Assembly: GCF_027596085.1 (NCBI RefSeq) | Contig: NC_072450.1 | Span: forward strand, 6,238,736-6,302,735 | Length of the DNA: 64,000 nt | Direction of reading: 5' to 3' | Source: Anoplopoma fimbria | Taxonomy: Eukaryota; Chordata; Actinopteri; Perciformes; Anoplopomatidae | Part shown: piece by piece, positions 37,330-49,992 of the stretch | How positions within the stretch are numbered: position 1 is the first letter of the stretch | Layout of the letters: each line of letters starts with the position of its first letter | Notes under the pieces: generated by a model | Databases searched by the model: none | Seen by the model: the letters and a program-made list of their open reading frames with translations, nothing else | What the model was told of the DNA's origin: nothing | Program-made: the position numbers and the translations under genes

Positions 37330-39926
37330 CTAGGATGTGCAGGCGATTCAGTGAACATTTTTTTTTATTTTGCACTAGCAAACAGCAGGTATTTATCTCC
37401 AATTCCCCTGCTTCTTCTGGACTTAGAGGGCGAGACTTGACCTTCACAACGATGGAAACAAAGATTTCCCTGAATTGTAATTATAACAGTGCATCACGCC
37501 CAGCTTTGATCGTGTAAACCCCTTAAACCTGATGAGCTCTTCCCTCACTGTGCCAGCATCCTGAACTTCTGCACCAGGGCTAAACTACGCTCTTCAAAGA
37601 CAGCCACAGTTGACATCCTTTGGGCAACAGGTACAGAGAGCTGAAGCCCTTTGTACTTCCAGCATCTGTAATATAGCTTGGAGCGTTTGGCAGATATTTT
37701 TGGGAAAGCACTAGAATGAGGCTCCCGCTGTTGCTATGATACTATTGAAAACCCCTTTAAAGTGTGATGCGGTGGAGTTGGAAGTTGAAATATCTTTAAC
37801 TTCTTGCACTTGGTGCTGTTGACACCAAAACTGCCAAGCTCTCTGGAGAGGTTTAGCTGTATACCTATACAGTGTCAACAACGAGAACAAGACAATGCTG
37901 CAAACGGAATGAGAAAGAGGAAGTAAAGCAAACACAATATACATTAAATTCAAAATATCAAGACAGACAGCTGGGGCGATTGTGGGCTTGTGGTGCTCTA
38001 GCCTCAAATGTTTTCTCAAAGGCCCAGAATCTTTTTTTTTTTAACATACCTTCACGTTCTGTGTTATGGTTGAATAATTTGCATTATAAAACAGAGCACT
38101 ATGATGAGCATTGGGGATTTATAGGTCAATAGACGTCAAGACATCTTGGCAAAAAGGGGTTATACTTGGTTGGAAAATTGTTTTCTATTCATATGTTTTT
38201 TATTTAGACATCTAAATGACATGAAACTTTAGTTTTATGATCATTTCTATGAGTTAATTTCCACTTAGTTTGTAATGCTCCACATTGAAATATAGACTTT
38301 AACGTGCTCTTTTATGGCTGCAGGATGCAGGCTTCAAAAGAACCTCAGACCCCCATAAGATCCATTTAAAAGGAGCCCAACTTCTGAGGTACGTCTCCGT
38401 GATTGACAGATACAGTGTCTCATGCTAGCACAGTCAGCCATGCCTCGGTTACCTCAGATCGCCCCGAGCAATCCCTTTACAAAAATGTAATTTTGCAGCT
38501 CCAGCAACTGCCGAGACGGCTACAAACTGTTAATTCAAACTTTAAAAGCGTTCCTTCAAAAATCAAACCATTTTTCCTACTGTCTACTGGTGTGAAGACT
38601 TTGAAATAACTTAAAAAAAAAAAAGATTAAAGCACGTTTCAAAGGCAAACACGGGGCTACTCACTGAAATAACCCCTCAATTAGATTAAATCGCTCCTGT
38701 CTATGTATGTGTGGATGGCATCATCCCGGCTTCCTTAGAAAGTCAGAGCTCATCTTGGTTCTCGCTGGAGCATTAAATTAGCGCTGTGACAGTTCCAACG
38801 AAAGGTTGTTGGCGGGTTTAATTGTCAGCGGTTAAATATGGTGTGACTGTAAGGCAGCCTGGCAGAATGTTCGGGTCATAAACCATTCGGAGCTGTCGTG
38901 CTTTGTGGAGCGGAGCAGAAAATCACTACTCCAAGGGAAAATCCTTGACGGTACTCTGACGGCTAAAATCAATCCCCAAACAAAGCTTGACTTCAGGATA
39001 AATTTAGAGTCTGGGCATACAAACTATCTCATCATTCTTTCAAAAGAGGGACGACGGAGCCAACACATCTATGCATTTATTCATCACTTGATTTACTGTA
39101 TATTTAGGCAGAAGAAAATTATTTGTACTGTACGCTGTAGATAACGTCGTTTTTTTTTATCACAGACTCTGCATTCATTCGGGTAGCACTGGATCTTTTG
39201 GAGAAAAAAGAAAACACCTGTAAATTCAGTGACTGTGTGAGAGTAATTTAGTTCAATGACACTCAGTCATCTGAGTTTTAGTCTCATTCACTTTAGTGTG
39301 TGTGAGTCTAAAAGGCCAAGGACAGTGTCTGAGCTAAGTGGAGATGACTGATGTCCTCGCAGTTATAATTGTGTCATTACCACCCTGTGGAACATGATCA
39401 TTAGTCCCTGATGTCTCCGCTGTAATTAACAGATTGGGGATGACTGAGGGGACGACTTAGGTGGAGCGTCTGTCCGTCTCCAGACTACCAAATAAAACGA
39501 AAACCAAGCACAGGTGACCTTAAGTGATCTTTTTTTGGAATACCTATGTTCAAATGGTAGCTGTGTCCTAGTCTGGGGTTGATTCCTTGGAGGTCTGGCT
39601 TTCAAGACTGAGAATATATTCTAAAGGGTCAACACGGCCTTCAAGTCCAAATAGCAATTTTCTGTGGACACAAACCAAAGTTTGCTTTGGAGAGGTCAGC
39701 GTCCCAAAATCAATTGCCCAAGTAGAATGGTCTACCCAGTGTTTGTGTTCAGGTGATGATCCATCACTGGTTAATATAGCATATAAACTGGACTGAAGGC
39801 TCTATAGGTTATTGAAATGTATACTGTAACACTGTGGAGTGAAATAGCATAAACTAGATTTAAAACTTAGGTATCTTGCCTCACTCACTGGTACAAACAC
39901 TTTTGTTCTTCTTCTTCTTGTCAAAC
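37330..39926. other. noncoding sequence
   Basis: No exon recognised. Higher-complexity blocks are at about 38700-38900 and 39340-39490. A short A-run is at 38613-38624. Confidence 0.45.
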
Positions 39927-39930
39927 TTAA

Positions 39931-40409
39931 AGTGGCCTTATTATGCTTTTCCACTTTTTCCCTCTTCTTTAGTGTGTTATATATATTTTTGTACATGTAC
40001 AAGGTCCGTAGATTGTAAAACTTGAAGTCCACGGCCAAAAGGAGTTACCTTCCCCCTCATAAGCTCCTGAAATGGCTCCATTGAATTCTCCATTGAAACT
40101 GCTCCCGGCTAGTTTGGCCCTCAAACAACAAAAGAGTTTGAAGCTCCGGAGGAAGAGTTTTTTGAAATGTGATACGTTGACCAATCAGAACAGAGCGGGC
40201 TAGCTGACCAATCAGAGCAGACTTTGCTTTCTGGAGGGAGGAGCAAGCGCTACAACGGAGCGTTTCAGAGAGAGGGTGAGAAGAGGTGCTGCAGGACAGC
40301 CAGGATGAGAAAAACAAGGAGGATTATGAGCATTAACGCATGTAAACATGTTGTAACTGTGACTTGAGATAAAAATATGCACCCGGAAGATAGCATAATA
40401 GGGCCTGTT
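39931..40409. mobile_element. small inverted-repeat element, copy 1
   Basis: The left end AGTGGCCTTATTATGC and the right end, reverse-complemented AACAGGCCCTATTATGC, form imperfect terminal inverted repeats. TTAA lies at the left (39927-39930) and a one-base variant TCAA at the right (40410-40413). The interior (40036 onward) is highly similar to 49551-49988, including a direct pair of GACCAATCAGA motifs. No coding capacity. Confidence 0.72.
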
Positions 40410-40413
40410 TCAA

Positions 40414-41695
40414 ATCTCAATTTAACAAGTTGACTAGGATCCCACAAAATAAACCGTTAGAATAAATTTAGGTGAAGCTAGACTGTCTCCTCTGGGAAGG
40501 AAGTGCAAGACCGTTCCACTTTCCTTCAGTCCTCCAAAGTTAACACCTTTATAGGCCGCGTCCTTCACAGGAGGTGACAAGTGAATTGGGACGGTGACAG
40601 CCCAGACTACAGTATATCTCTGCATGCATGTCTGTAACAACCCTGTGATTGAGTGCTACAGGGTCAGCAAATTGCAATGTCAGCCTATTAAAACCAATGC
40701 CCTGGCTCATCCTCAGGCAAATTGCAACTGCAGCAGGAATTTACGACTGATTAAAGGACGACCCGCTCTAATAACTGGAGCCACGTCGCAATAATAACCG
40801 TAACCTGTTCTTCAATAAGAGTTGGAGCGCAACAGTGTTGTATAATCACACTGGGTCTCGTACTAATGATAGCTTACAAGCTACGTTAACTTAACCCATC
40901 CCTCTAGCCTCTCAAACCCAGAGATGCCGTCATGTCTCAAATCAGTCCCACGACTTGAATCCAAGTCCCAAGTCCAGGTCCCCGTTCCTGCTTTGAGTGT
41001 GTTGCAGCATCAGAGAGAACTGCCCACCATTTGAGAACTCCAAGCTCCATCACTTTAGAAAAATGAGACGACCAGATAGTCTGTAACTAAGAGATAAATT
41101 TGGAGTTTAATGTATCAATCATGCCGCTTAAAATTTCATTTTGGATTAATTTTAACATTTTATTGAATGTGCCCCATCTAATAGAAAAGTTACAGTGGTG
41201 ATTATTAATGTAAACAAAACAGTAAGATACGAGGAATAGAACGATAAATGACCTTATTGTGTGATAGAGAAAAAAGTTTTTTCTATTGAAAATTTCTTTG
41301 GCAATCTGTTGATCAACAATAGATAATGTGAAAATAGGGAATCGCTAATTGTCCTAAATAAAACAGGCCTTCAGGTAATCCGCATTCACTCCCATTAGGC
41401 TACTTGGCTTGGGAGCTCTCAGTCTGAGACTTTGAGCATTTGAACCCATAGACTGTGCCGAGCAACAATCCAGCAAATCCTCTGGCTCTAGGATTACAAA
41501 CCCCCGATCCCGTGCAGTTCAGAAAACAGTCAGGAAATTTGAATGGGAATAAGCAGGGATAAATAACCCGTATGAGGAAACGAGGCGACGGAACACAGCG
41601 ATGCCAAGGACGCCGTTGGATGTGTTGGAACAGAGACGGATGCCACCTAGAAGAACGTTTGGGAAGTGGGACATGGAGGGAGAGGAAGGTGCAGC

Positions 41696-41698
<3 letters not shown>
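40414..41698. other. noncoding sequence
   Basis: No exon recognised. Average complexity, presumed intron. Confidence 0.45.

Positions 41699-41778
<80 letters not shown>
41699..41778. repeat. (AC)n microsatellite
   Basis: Uninterrupted AC array of about 80 bp. Confidence 0.96.
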
Positions 41779-41780
<2 letters not shown>

Positions 41781-42473
41781 TAAACCATCACTCAGTGAAA
41801 TGACTGTAATTCATTACAGGTCTTTCACTGACCTTTTACCAGAGAGCTCACCCACTGTGACTCCAGCAGACCTCTGCCAGTGTTACACAGCGGGCCGATT
41901 CAATCCACCCTCTGCACACAGAAGAAGCTTCTCCTCGCAGAGCTTGGCGAGCAGTACTGCTTGTACTTTCCAAAACTGTGCTCTCTTTCATTATCTCTGT
42001 TTGAGCAGAGAGTGAGCAGGGTTTTATTCTTATTGTTTTAACCCTGCACGTCTGTCTGCTTGTTTGTCAGCAGCCGAGATACTTCTTTGTAACCTTTTAT
42101 TATTTGAGGAGGATTCCACTTTATTTCAAGGTTCATCAAAAGAAGCACCTTTTGGAATGGCTGACAATAAACGATTTTCTCTCAAACATTTTCTGTATAA
42201 GACACCCCGAAGGTCCCAGAAACCAAAGCCATAAGAGCATGGGGATTTTATTCCCTTTTTTTTTTTTTTTTTTTTTAACTACAGGCACCATCCTGTCTTC
42301 CTGTGTATTTAGGCGCTGGCGGTATTGTGGAGGTAGTCCAAGTTGACTAAACATGTGGTTTGTCTGGGAGGACAAACAACAAACTTTTACAAAGAGCACG
42401 GCTTAGAGCAGGTTGTTGGCAGAGGCTTGGACTGCTTCCTTTTAGCTTGTCCTTGTCTTTATCGACCTTACTT
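41779..42473. other. noncoding sequence with poly-T run
   Basis: No exon recognised. A T-run lies at 42258-42276. Confidence 0.4.
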
Positions 42474-42475
42474 AC

Positions 42476-42531
<56 letters not shown>
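42474..42531. repeat. (CTGT)n tetranucleotide microsatellite
   Basis: About fourteen CTGT units. The complementary (ACAG)n type recurs at 54329-54424. Confidence 0.95.
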
Positions 42532-43202
42532 GTTTTATCCCCCACCCACCATCAACGCTAACCCCACCTCGACCCCATCTTCCTACGATTATTAGACAGA
42601 ACTGGGGAGGAGCGGGCGCCGTTGTTCATTCGTTCCCCGTCATTACATCCTTGTTTCAACACGGTGGAGGCAGAGTTCCCACAGAGAACCTGATTGATTC
42701 GCAGAAGTACAAACACAGCCAATTACTCTTTAATGCCACTGAGTGAGAGCCAATTCAGCCAGCGGCGCTCGCCAGGGCCACGAAAGATAGGGGCACGCCG
42801 GTGCTCCCGTCATCGCTGGCTGAATAAGGGACAAATGAGGATTATCTAAACTGCTCCCAATCAATAAGTCACTTTCTTTTACATCACGCCTCTCAGCGCA
42901 CATCGCATTAGCTCTCGATGGCGCTGCATTGAGAACACTCATGGTTAATGACTTGACACTGAAGTGGTCTGTGATATAAAATGATGGAAGCCTTTGCAAA
43001 GAAATATAAGGTGTATATTTCCATGTTTCCTCTGGCTCCTGGTGTTTTTAAATGTGACCAGACTCAGCAGGGAAAAGTAAGCAGAAGATGTCAGTTTTAG
43101 AGGATTAGCTGGAGCATTGGGGCGGTTGCTGCACTCCAGGTGGAGACACATTGTGTTTCCCTGAGCTTATCGAAAAAAAAAAAAAAAAACAGGACAGCAA
43201 AA
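42532..43202. other. noncoding, locally high-complexity sequence
   Basis: A less AT-rich segment (42735-42960) contains an 11-bp inverted repeat, TTCAGCCAGCG with CGCTGGCTGAA. No open exon was recognised. Confidence 0.4.
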
Positions 43203-43212
43203 CACACTCACA

Positions 43213-43267
<55 letters not shown>
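43203..43267. repeat. (CA)n microsatellite
   Basis: CA array with a CTCA interruption at its left end. An A-run of 17 lies just left (43173-43189). Confidence 0.94.
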
Positions 43268-43269
<2 letters not shown>

Positions 43270-46079
43270 TCATCCTGCTGTGGAGGTCCTGCAGGGAGGC
43301 TCTGCCCTTGATTAGCTCAGTTCCAACCTCTGTGGATATGATTCCTGCAAGTTTGCACTCCCAGGAATCTGTCTGTATTTCTGTCTGTTTGTGGCTGCAG
43401 CCTCCCACCACCATGAATGTGACTGGCTGTCAGTCCGTGTACTGGTCTGTATCACCCAGAAGCTGAAAGTCTTAGCTCATATCAGCTCATCTGCAAACAT
43501 ACGATAAAAGCGTCTCTATCTGCCCCAGCACCATGGAGAGACGGGATGGGTAAATGCCTCCACAAATAACTTCCTTAATCCCAGTTCATCAGTGCCGGGT
43601 GAATGGGATATGGATACAACGATATCAGCTGTGAACATCTCAGCAAACAGGGCTCAGGACAAACCGGATGGGGAGCATTTAACTGAACCAGCAACTAAAG
43701 CCTCCAACGGGAAGTTAAGAATAACAGTTTCCCAAATTACAAAAATACATCAGTGGTGATATCTATGCAGATAGTTTTGTTTTTACGTGCCAAGGTTTTT
43801 AGATATTTGTCCGACATTTCTACCACCATTCCAATACCATGGAGGGGAATGGAATTTAATTTACTTTACTAGATTTCACTTGAACAAATTTTTTTAGTGA
43901 GGAAATTAACTTCAGTATAAACTAATCCGACGAATCACAAATTGTCAAAAACTTAGCTGAGGTTTTGCAGTAAGAACTTAAACCTTAAAGTAATGTTACG
44001 AAGTATAGAGAGCAACTTTATGCTTCCTCCTCACACCGTTGTCACAGCGTAGGAAAGCTATGAATTGCTATTGCCAGCTGTGACAACATTGTTTGGCTCA
44101 TTTTCTGTAACAAGTGTAGCATTGAAGCATGGTGGAATTAGCAAGATAGCTATCTTACTAGCAGACAGATGTTTGGTTAATTGCACCGGGTAAAGAAAAT
44201 GAGCTGAACATTGGGATGGTGTCCGCTGGGTCTAACGGTCCATTGGCATCACTAGGCCCAGCTAACAAGCCAGCTATCCGTTTTCGGGGCTGTTTGCTCT
44301 CTTTACGGCGAGCTGCAACCACACTTTATTATTACAGCATTCGCATCAAAGCCATGGCATTTTATCAGTGAGTGGTAAAAGCTAGAGAGAGAGAGCAAAA
44401 AATAAAAGAAGAACTGAAAACTGCTGTGGTGTCAGTGGAGATAGACTGGAGATCAGGGACATCATAAAGTGCCTCCAGAGAGCCTGTTAGCTGAGGGGAC
44501 ACATCAGAGAGTCCGTCTGTGAACCCAGGGAGACCGGCTGCTCCGGAGCTAAATGAAAGCGAGCTGAACAAACAGAAATAGCTCTTTAGGTTTAATGTGT
44601 CAGCCTCACACTGGGCACTAATCCTGTTACCCATAGCAGAAAAAAAAAAAAAAAAAAAAAGTGGTCTTGGGGCCAAATATCAAACTGCAGAAGAATGCAG
44701 CCCTTGGTGGTGATTGACAGCAATGCGAACTATGGAGGCAGACATTACATTTGCATCAAATACAAGTTAATTAGGCCCAATTCAACGTAAGAACTCCGCA
44801 CTGCGACTCCAAACTAAACACACAGCTGGCGGAGCGGTGAAACGAATCCACCTTTACGTGTCAAACAAGGGCGAGACAGTGTTTGAGTTGGCCGTAAGAG
44901 TCGGAGAAGAGTCACCCGGCACAGCAGGAGCTAATGCTGCCATCAATGCGGGTAGAGTGACCCATGAGGGTTCTTAGCAGCAGGAGATTTCTCCACAACA
45001 GCCTCCTGAGGCCATTTCTATGGAAATAGGCTTCATCTCTGCATATGTGAAAATACTTGACTCGACTCGAGCATCTTGTCTAACTGCTGTGACTTTTCCC
45101 TAATGCGCTCGCCTTTAAACATTTCCAAGGACGCGCCGTGGTGATGGAGCCTTTAATTTGAAACATGGAGGAGAACAGAAGTGCACGGAAGAGGCACTTG
45201 AGAGGCTGTAACAAAAAAAAGAAAAAAGAAAGCTTCCTGCTGAGTGGGAGATCATTTGGGTATAATGAGAGAAAAGGGTCTATATAAAGCTAAGAAGATG
45301 TGAAATGAAAGAAAGATGTGAACCATCTAGGTGCACTTTAGACCCATGCTGGGATTTCACCCACCATGGAACGAGAAATACAGAGCAGTGTCTGTGGTAA
45401 CGATCCTTTGGGAGGAGGGTCATTCCCTGTGGCACTCCGCTAGGAAACAGGGAATTATGTTGTTTGTCCTTAGCTGATGCAACTATTCTCAACATCAGCT
45501 GCCTTAGCACTTTCGTTATTTTGGAGCTTCATTGATAGAAGGCTCAACCCTGATGTGAACATTTTTTTTTTTTTTTACGATTAACAAGCTGTCAGCAAAA
45601 CAACAACAGCAGCACTAATGTGTGTGTCCTCTGGAGCCGAGAGATGATACAGTAGATCTGCTGAGACCTCGAGGAATATCACTGACAGCATAAACACGAG
45701 CTGATGAGGATAATAAGCCTGTGTCAAGCCCATTAGCACAAACGTGAGAAATAACAGTAATAGAGCAGCATCAGGTGGTGTGACATATTGAGCTGAAAAG
45801 AGAGTACAACCCGCGAGATGAAGTCAGCGCTTTTCATCAGTGGTAATTAGAGTTTTGAGACCGATGTCACAGCGTTCACACTATTTTGATCTGATTGTAC
45901 ATATTTAATCCCAAAATACTAGATAGTCCTGTTTCCAGTACGTACTGATAGATAAGCTTACATAGTTCTGCATACATATATATTATTATTATTGAAAGTG
46001 GGAAATTGGAGAAGTTGGAACACAATTTATTTTTTTATTTTAACAGTAAAAAAATGTTGACGGATCTTTGTGAAGTAAA
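43268..46079. other. noncoding sequence
   Basis: No exon recognised. An A-run of about 21 lies at 44640-44660 and a T-run at 45562-45578. Confidence 0.45.
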
Positions 46080-46084
46080 AAACA

Positions 46085-46553
46085 AAAACAGCATGTCGGT
46101 GCTGTTGTTCGCATCGTTGCCTGAAAGCGAGGTTCTGGGTTTTAAGTTTTGGGAATTTTGCATCTCACAGTCCAAAGACATGCAGGTTAATGGGCCGGTC
46201 TAAATTGCCTGTACGTGAGAATGTGAGTGTCTCTATAGACTCTTTCCCACTGGACAAAAAAAAAAAAACGGCTTTTGTCTTTAGTGGGAAAGGTTACAAT
46301 TAGTATTCATTTCCAGTACAAATGACTCTGCAGTAGTCACAGGTATCAGCTGATGGAAGCATGACACCCGGGTAGACAAGGTCATTTTCAGCCATTTTCT
46401 GACATGATGCTATGTGATTGATGTTGAAGTAAATATGTAATGAATAGGTTTAAGAAACATACTGCATAAATGCCCTAATTTTGGTGGGAAAAGGGTAAAC
46501 TGTATGTGTCAGCCCTTTGGTTGAATGGCGACCTGTCAAGGGTGTAGAGTTGT
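46085..46553 (+). mobile_element. degenerate SINE copy split by other sequence
   Basis: An eroded copy of the 48538 family. GAGGTTCTGGGTTTTAAGTT, TCACAGTCCAAAGACATGCA, and ATTGCCTGTACGTGAGAATG appear in family order. About 270 bp of unrelated sequence follows, and then the body resumes with ATGGCGACCTGTCAAGGGTG at about 46526. The tail is absent. Confidence 0.6.
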
Positions 46554-48527
46554 TCCAATACCAGTACCAGTATCCGAAATGTCTCTGACACAGCTAACAG
46601 CTCATGTTAACGGAGGTAGGGTTGAGTTACATTAGGATGAGTTCAAGATTTATTTGGTGAAAAGTAGTACTTTGCAAAGGTAAATTACACATTTAACACA
46701 ATGTGTTCAAATATAAACTTTTTAGAATTCAGTTTTTGGCGAGAAACTTGAATAAATACATTACTTTGTCTTCACAGCAACATATAATAGATATTAGAGA
46801 GGTAATTATGACAAATGTCTAAATAAAAACACAATCATTGATTTCCTAATTCTTTGAATTGTGTTTTTATGCAAAAAAAAAACACTGCAGATGACAAAAG
46901 CAAAGTAAAAGGATGACGCTTATAATTTCTGATGGTTTACACTGACTTCCCGACGGTTAAAATTATTGTTTGGAACGTTGGTACAAAATCTTTGTCTATG
47001 TATTTATATATCTTGTGATTTTAACACACTGGTATCGGTTTGGTACTCAGTATTGGCAAATATGCAAGTTTAGGAATCAGAAAGAAATGGTATCAGAACA
47101 TTTCTCTGAGAGGGTGTATCAAGTTTTGTCTGCTGGGACCCTCTAAAGGAGCAGCTATGGTTTATGGATGTATTTACACTACATCTAGATGTATAAAAAA
47201 TCTTAATCCAGATCAAAAGGTTATGGAGGAGAAGCTAGAGGTCTTTCAGGATACTGTGGGGAGAACTTTGTTTCTGTTTGCACTGAAGGCCTTTAACCCT
47301 TTTGAAGGCCTTCAGTGCGAACAGTAATTTCATGTAGTCCATTAGGGCCTGTCCCACTTCATGTGTCCATGCTGTTGCAGAACCAGCATGCTAGCGGTGA
47401 GCCCTGTTGGAGCCTTTGAGTTGCTGAGTGTTGACAAGGCCAATCAATAGCAACCACTGCCTTCTACCAGGCTTTACTCCAGGATTAAAAAGTATATTCC
47501 CAAGCTAAACAGACGAGGAGCTGCTGCCTTAACATCAAGTAAGCAGAGTGATGTCTCCAAACTGGACACATCTCTTAAGACCAACCAGAAAGATGTCAGA
47601 TGTTATGCAGTAATACATCTATAATGGAGTAAACAATGACACAGGCCTTGAAAGGCATGCTAGTGAGGCAAAGAACATCATTAGTGTGTGCTTATGTTCC
47701 TGTTTCTACATGCGTACATAATTTGCATATGCAGGAACATTTCATTTGGAAATTAGGCAGATGGTTTTAAATATTAACACATTCCCTTGCTGGGTACTCA
47801 TTCTCTTGCTGGGTACTCTTGCATTCTCTTGTGTGAACCAGGCATGCGTCATACATGCTACAGCAGAGAGACTCATTATGCTGCAGCTTCATTGACTTCT
47901 CGCGCCGGAGAAAAGCATGTTTCAACATAAATGACACTCTTTCTTCTCAGTGACATAAATCAGTAAAATTGGAGCTTACAGGCATCGTACACATACTGCT
48001 TGAATCAACTCTTTTCAGTGAACTTAACCACTCTGCTCAGTTGTGGATAAATGTCCAAATCGTCAGTGAAAAGTACATTTTCAATAAAAAAAGAGTAATC
48101 CATTTGATGGATGTTTAGTGCATCAGTGGTTGCCATTTCAGCAAAATCCTCTATTGTGCAGATTCACTAAAACGCGAGTACACAAAGCGCGATTCAGGTG
48201 AAGCCTGCAGCTTGGTCTCCAAAAGCAACATTACATTTGCTGTTCGCATCATCCAAGGAGCGATTGGAAATGTGTTGCCAAAACTCAAAACATCTTCATC
48301 ACAAATACGGGCAATTATTCGTGCCATGCTTAGCTAAGACCTGCTATGAAGAACGAGCAAAACCTGACTAGGGTTTCGAGGAATTACACATCATTCAATT
48401 ACATTTGTGACTTTTCTGGTAAAAAAACCCCCAAAAACTCCAGAAATACACTGTTAATGGCGCATAAAAGTCAAAACATTTGGTTTATTGGAGAGATTTA
48501 GATCAATAAAACCTTTTACAACAGGTT
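46554..48527. other. noncoding sequence
   Basis: No exon recognised. It includes a perfect 14-bp hairpin at 47280-47318. Confidence 0.45.
47280..47318. repeat. perfect inverted repeat (hairpin)
   Basis: Arms GCACTGAAGGCCTT (47280-47293) and AAGGCCTTCAGTGC (47305-47318) are perfectly complementary with an 11-base loop. There is no T-run to suggest a terminator and no known RNA family was recognised. Confidence 0.8.
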
Positions 48528-48537
48528 GGGTACTTCA

Positions 48538-48916
48538 CGGCTGCACGGTGGTGTGGTGGTTAGCACTGTCGCCTCACAGCAAGAGGGTCCCGGGTTCAAT
48601 TCCCGGGCTAGACAACCTTCTGTGTGGAGTTTGCATGTTCTCCCCGTGTCAGCGTGGGTTCTCTCCGGGTTCTCCGGCTTCCTCCCACAGTCCAAAGACA
48701 TGCAGCTTAGGTTAATTGATGACTCTGAAATTGCCTGTAGGTGTGAATGTGAGCGTGAGTGGTTGTCTGTCTCTATATGTCTGCCCTGTGATAGGCTGGC
48801 GACCTGTCCAGGGTGTACCCTGCCTTCGCCCATTGACAGCTGGGATCGGCTCCAGCACCCCCGCGACCCTTAACTGGATAAGCGGTAACGGAAGATGGAT
48901 GGATGGATGGATGGAT
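48538..48916 (+). mobile_element. tRNA-headed SINE with (GGAT)n tail, plus orientation
   Basis: Begins CGGCTGCACGGTGGTGTGGT, with A-box-like TGGTTAGCACTG and B-box-like GGGTTCAATTCC. It shares its whole body with 251-585 in reverse orientation and ends in GGATGGATGG. A 10-bp direct repeat GGGTACTTCA at 48528-48537 and 48917-48926 is its target-site duplication, so both ends are exact. Its open frames are chance products. Confidence 0.87.
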
Positions 48917-48926
48917 GGGTACTTCA

Positions 48927-49550
48927 TTGAAGTTCGGACCCACTGGAGGACAATATACCAGCTAAACATCCCACTGAGAATAATCAGGTTTTCAGTTTAA
49001 AGAGAGGGAGGGTAGAATCGTGGGCCCATAAGGTGACTGAATGTCAGACAGAAGCCTCAAGCTGGGCTCTGTTTAAATCTCCTGCTCCCTCCTCAAACAG
49101 CTCTCTGATTACAAGTAAATAATATCATCCTCCATCATTCAGCTGCACATAAAAACATTTATGAGGATATAATTGTCACATATAATTGCGGCTTAGAGCC
49201 ACAGCCACGCATAATCTCCATTTTATAAAGTACAAGAGGAGAAATTCAATTGTTCTCTAAAAACATCTATTCTCAGCCTGCTGGGCTTTGTTTATAACTC
49301 AAATGCATCAACAAAGGAGAGGATACCCAAGTCTGCTGCGTAAGACATGTTATCCTAAGCCAATTTAAGTTGGAGGTGAAAGTGGAGTCAAATATCATAT
49401 TACTGTACGGCAGGATTCCAGCTAATCCAGTCACAATAGAAGTTTGAGCTGCCTTAAGGGAGCAACCCCTCCAACATGGATAGAGCCGTGGCTCCCCAAA
49501 TTACATAGTAGATCTAACAATCAGCGTTTCCCAGCGCTCACTCGTCCATG
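48927..49550. other. noncoding sequence
   Basis: No exon recognised. AT-rich. Confidence 0.4.
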
Positions 49551-49988
49551 CCTAAAAGGAGTTACCCTCCCCCTCAGAAGCTCCTGAGCTGCCTGAAACT
49601 GCTCGATTGAATTATCTCCTTCACTTCTGTAACTTTATGAGGTCATAATGTTACGGAAGTGACATAAAACTCTTTCCAGCTAGTTTGGCCCTTAAACAAC
49701 AAAAGAGAGAGATGCAGCTGGAGCACAGGAGGAAGAGCTTTTTGAAATGTGAAACGTTGACCAATCAGAACAGAGCGGGCTAGCTGACCAATCAGAGCAG
49801 ACTTTGCTTTCTGGAGGGAGGAGCAAGCGCTACAACGGAACATTTCAGAGAGAGGGTGAGAAGAGGTGCTGCAGGACAGCATGGATGAGAAAAACAAGGC
49901 GGATTATGAGCATTAACGCATGTAAACATGTTGTAACTGTAACTTGAGATAAAAATATGCACCCGGAAAATAGCATAATAGGGCCTGT
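49551..49988. mobile_element. small inverted-repeat element, copy 2 (left end missing)
   Basis: Very similar to 40036-40409 over most of its length, from AAAAGGAGTTACC to GGGCCTGT. It also has an extra internal segment around 49595-49680 not seen in copy 1. TTAA lies just beyond the right end (49989-49992). The left inverted repeat of copy 1 is not recognisable here. Confidence 0.7.
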
Positions 49989-49992
49989 TTAA

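Noticed and set aside
42474..42531. CRISPR-like regular repeat
   Set aside because: Pure tetranucleotide microsatellite without spacers; the host is a vertebrate.
48545..48610. tRNA gene candidate (A and B boxes)
   Set aside because: The boxes belong to the SINE head; no cloverleaf with an acceptor stem could be drawn. The same holds at 57813 and 9880-9918.
48526..49000. Overlapping open frames over the SINE
   Set aside because: Chance frames in a Pol III retroposon; the same frames appear in reverse at 217-587.
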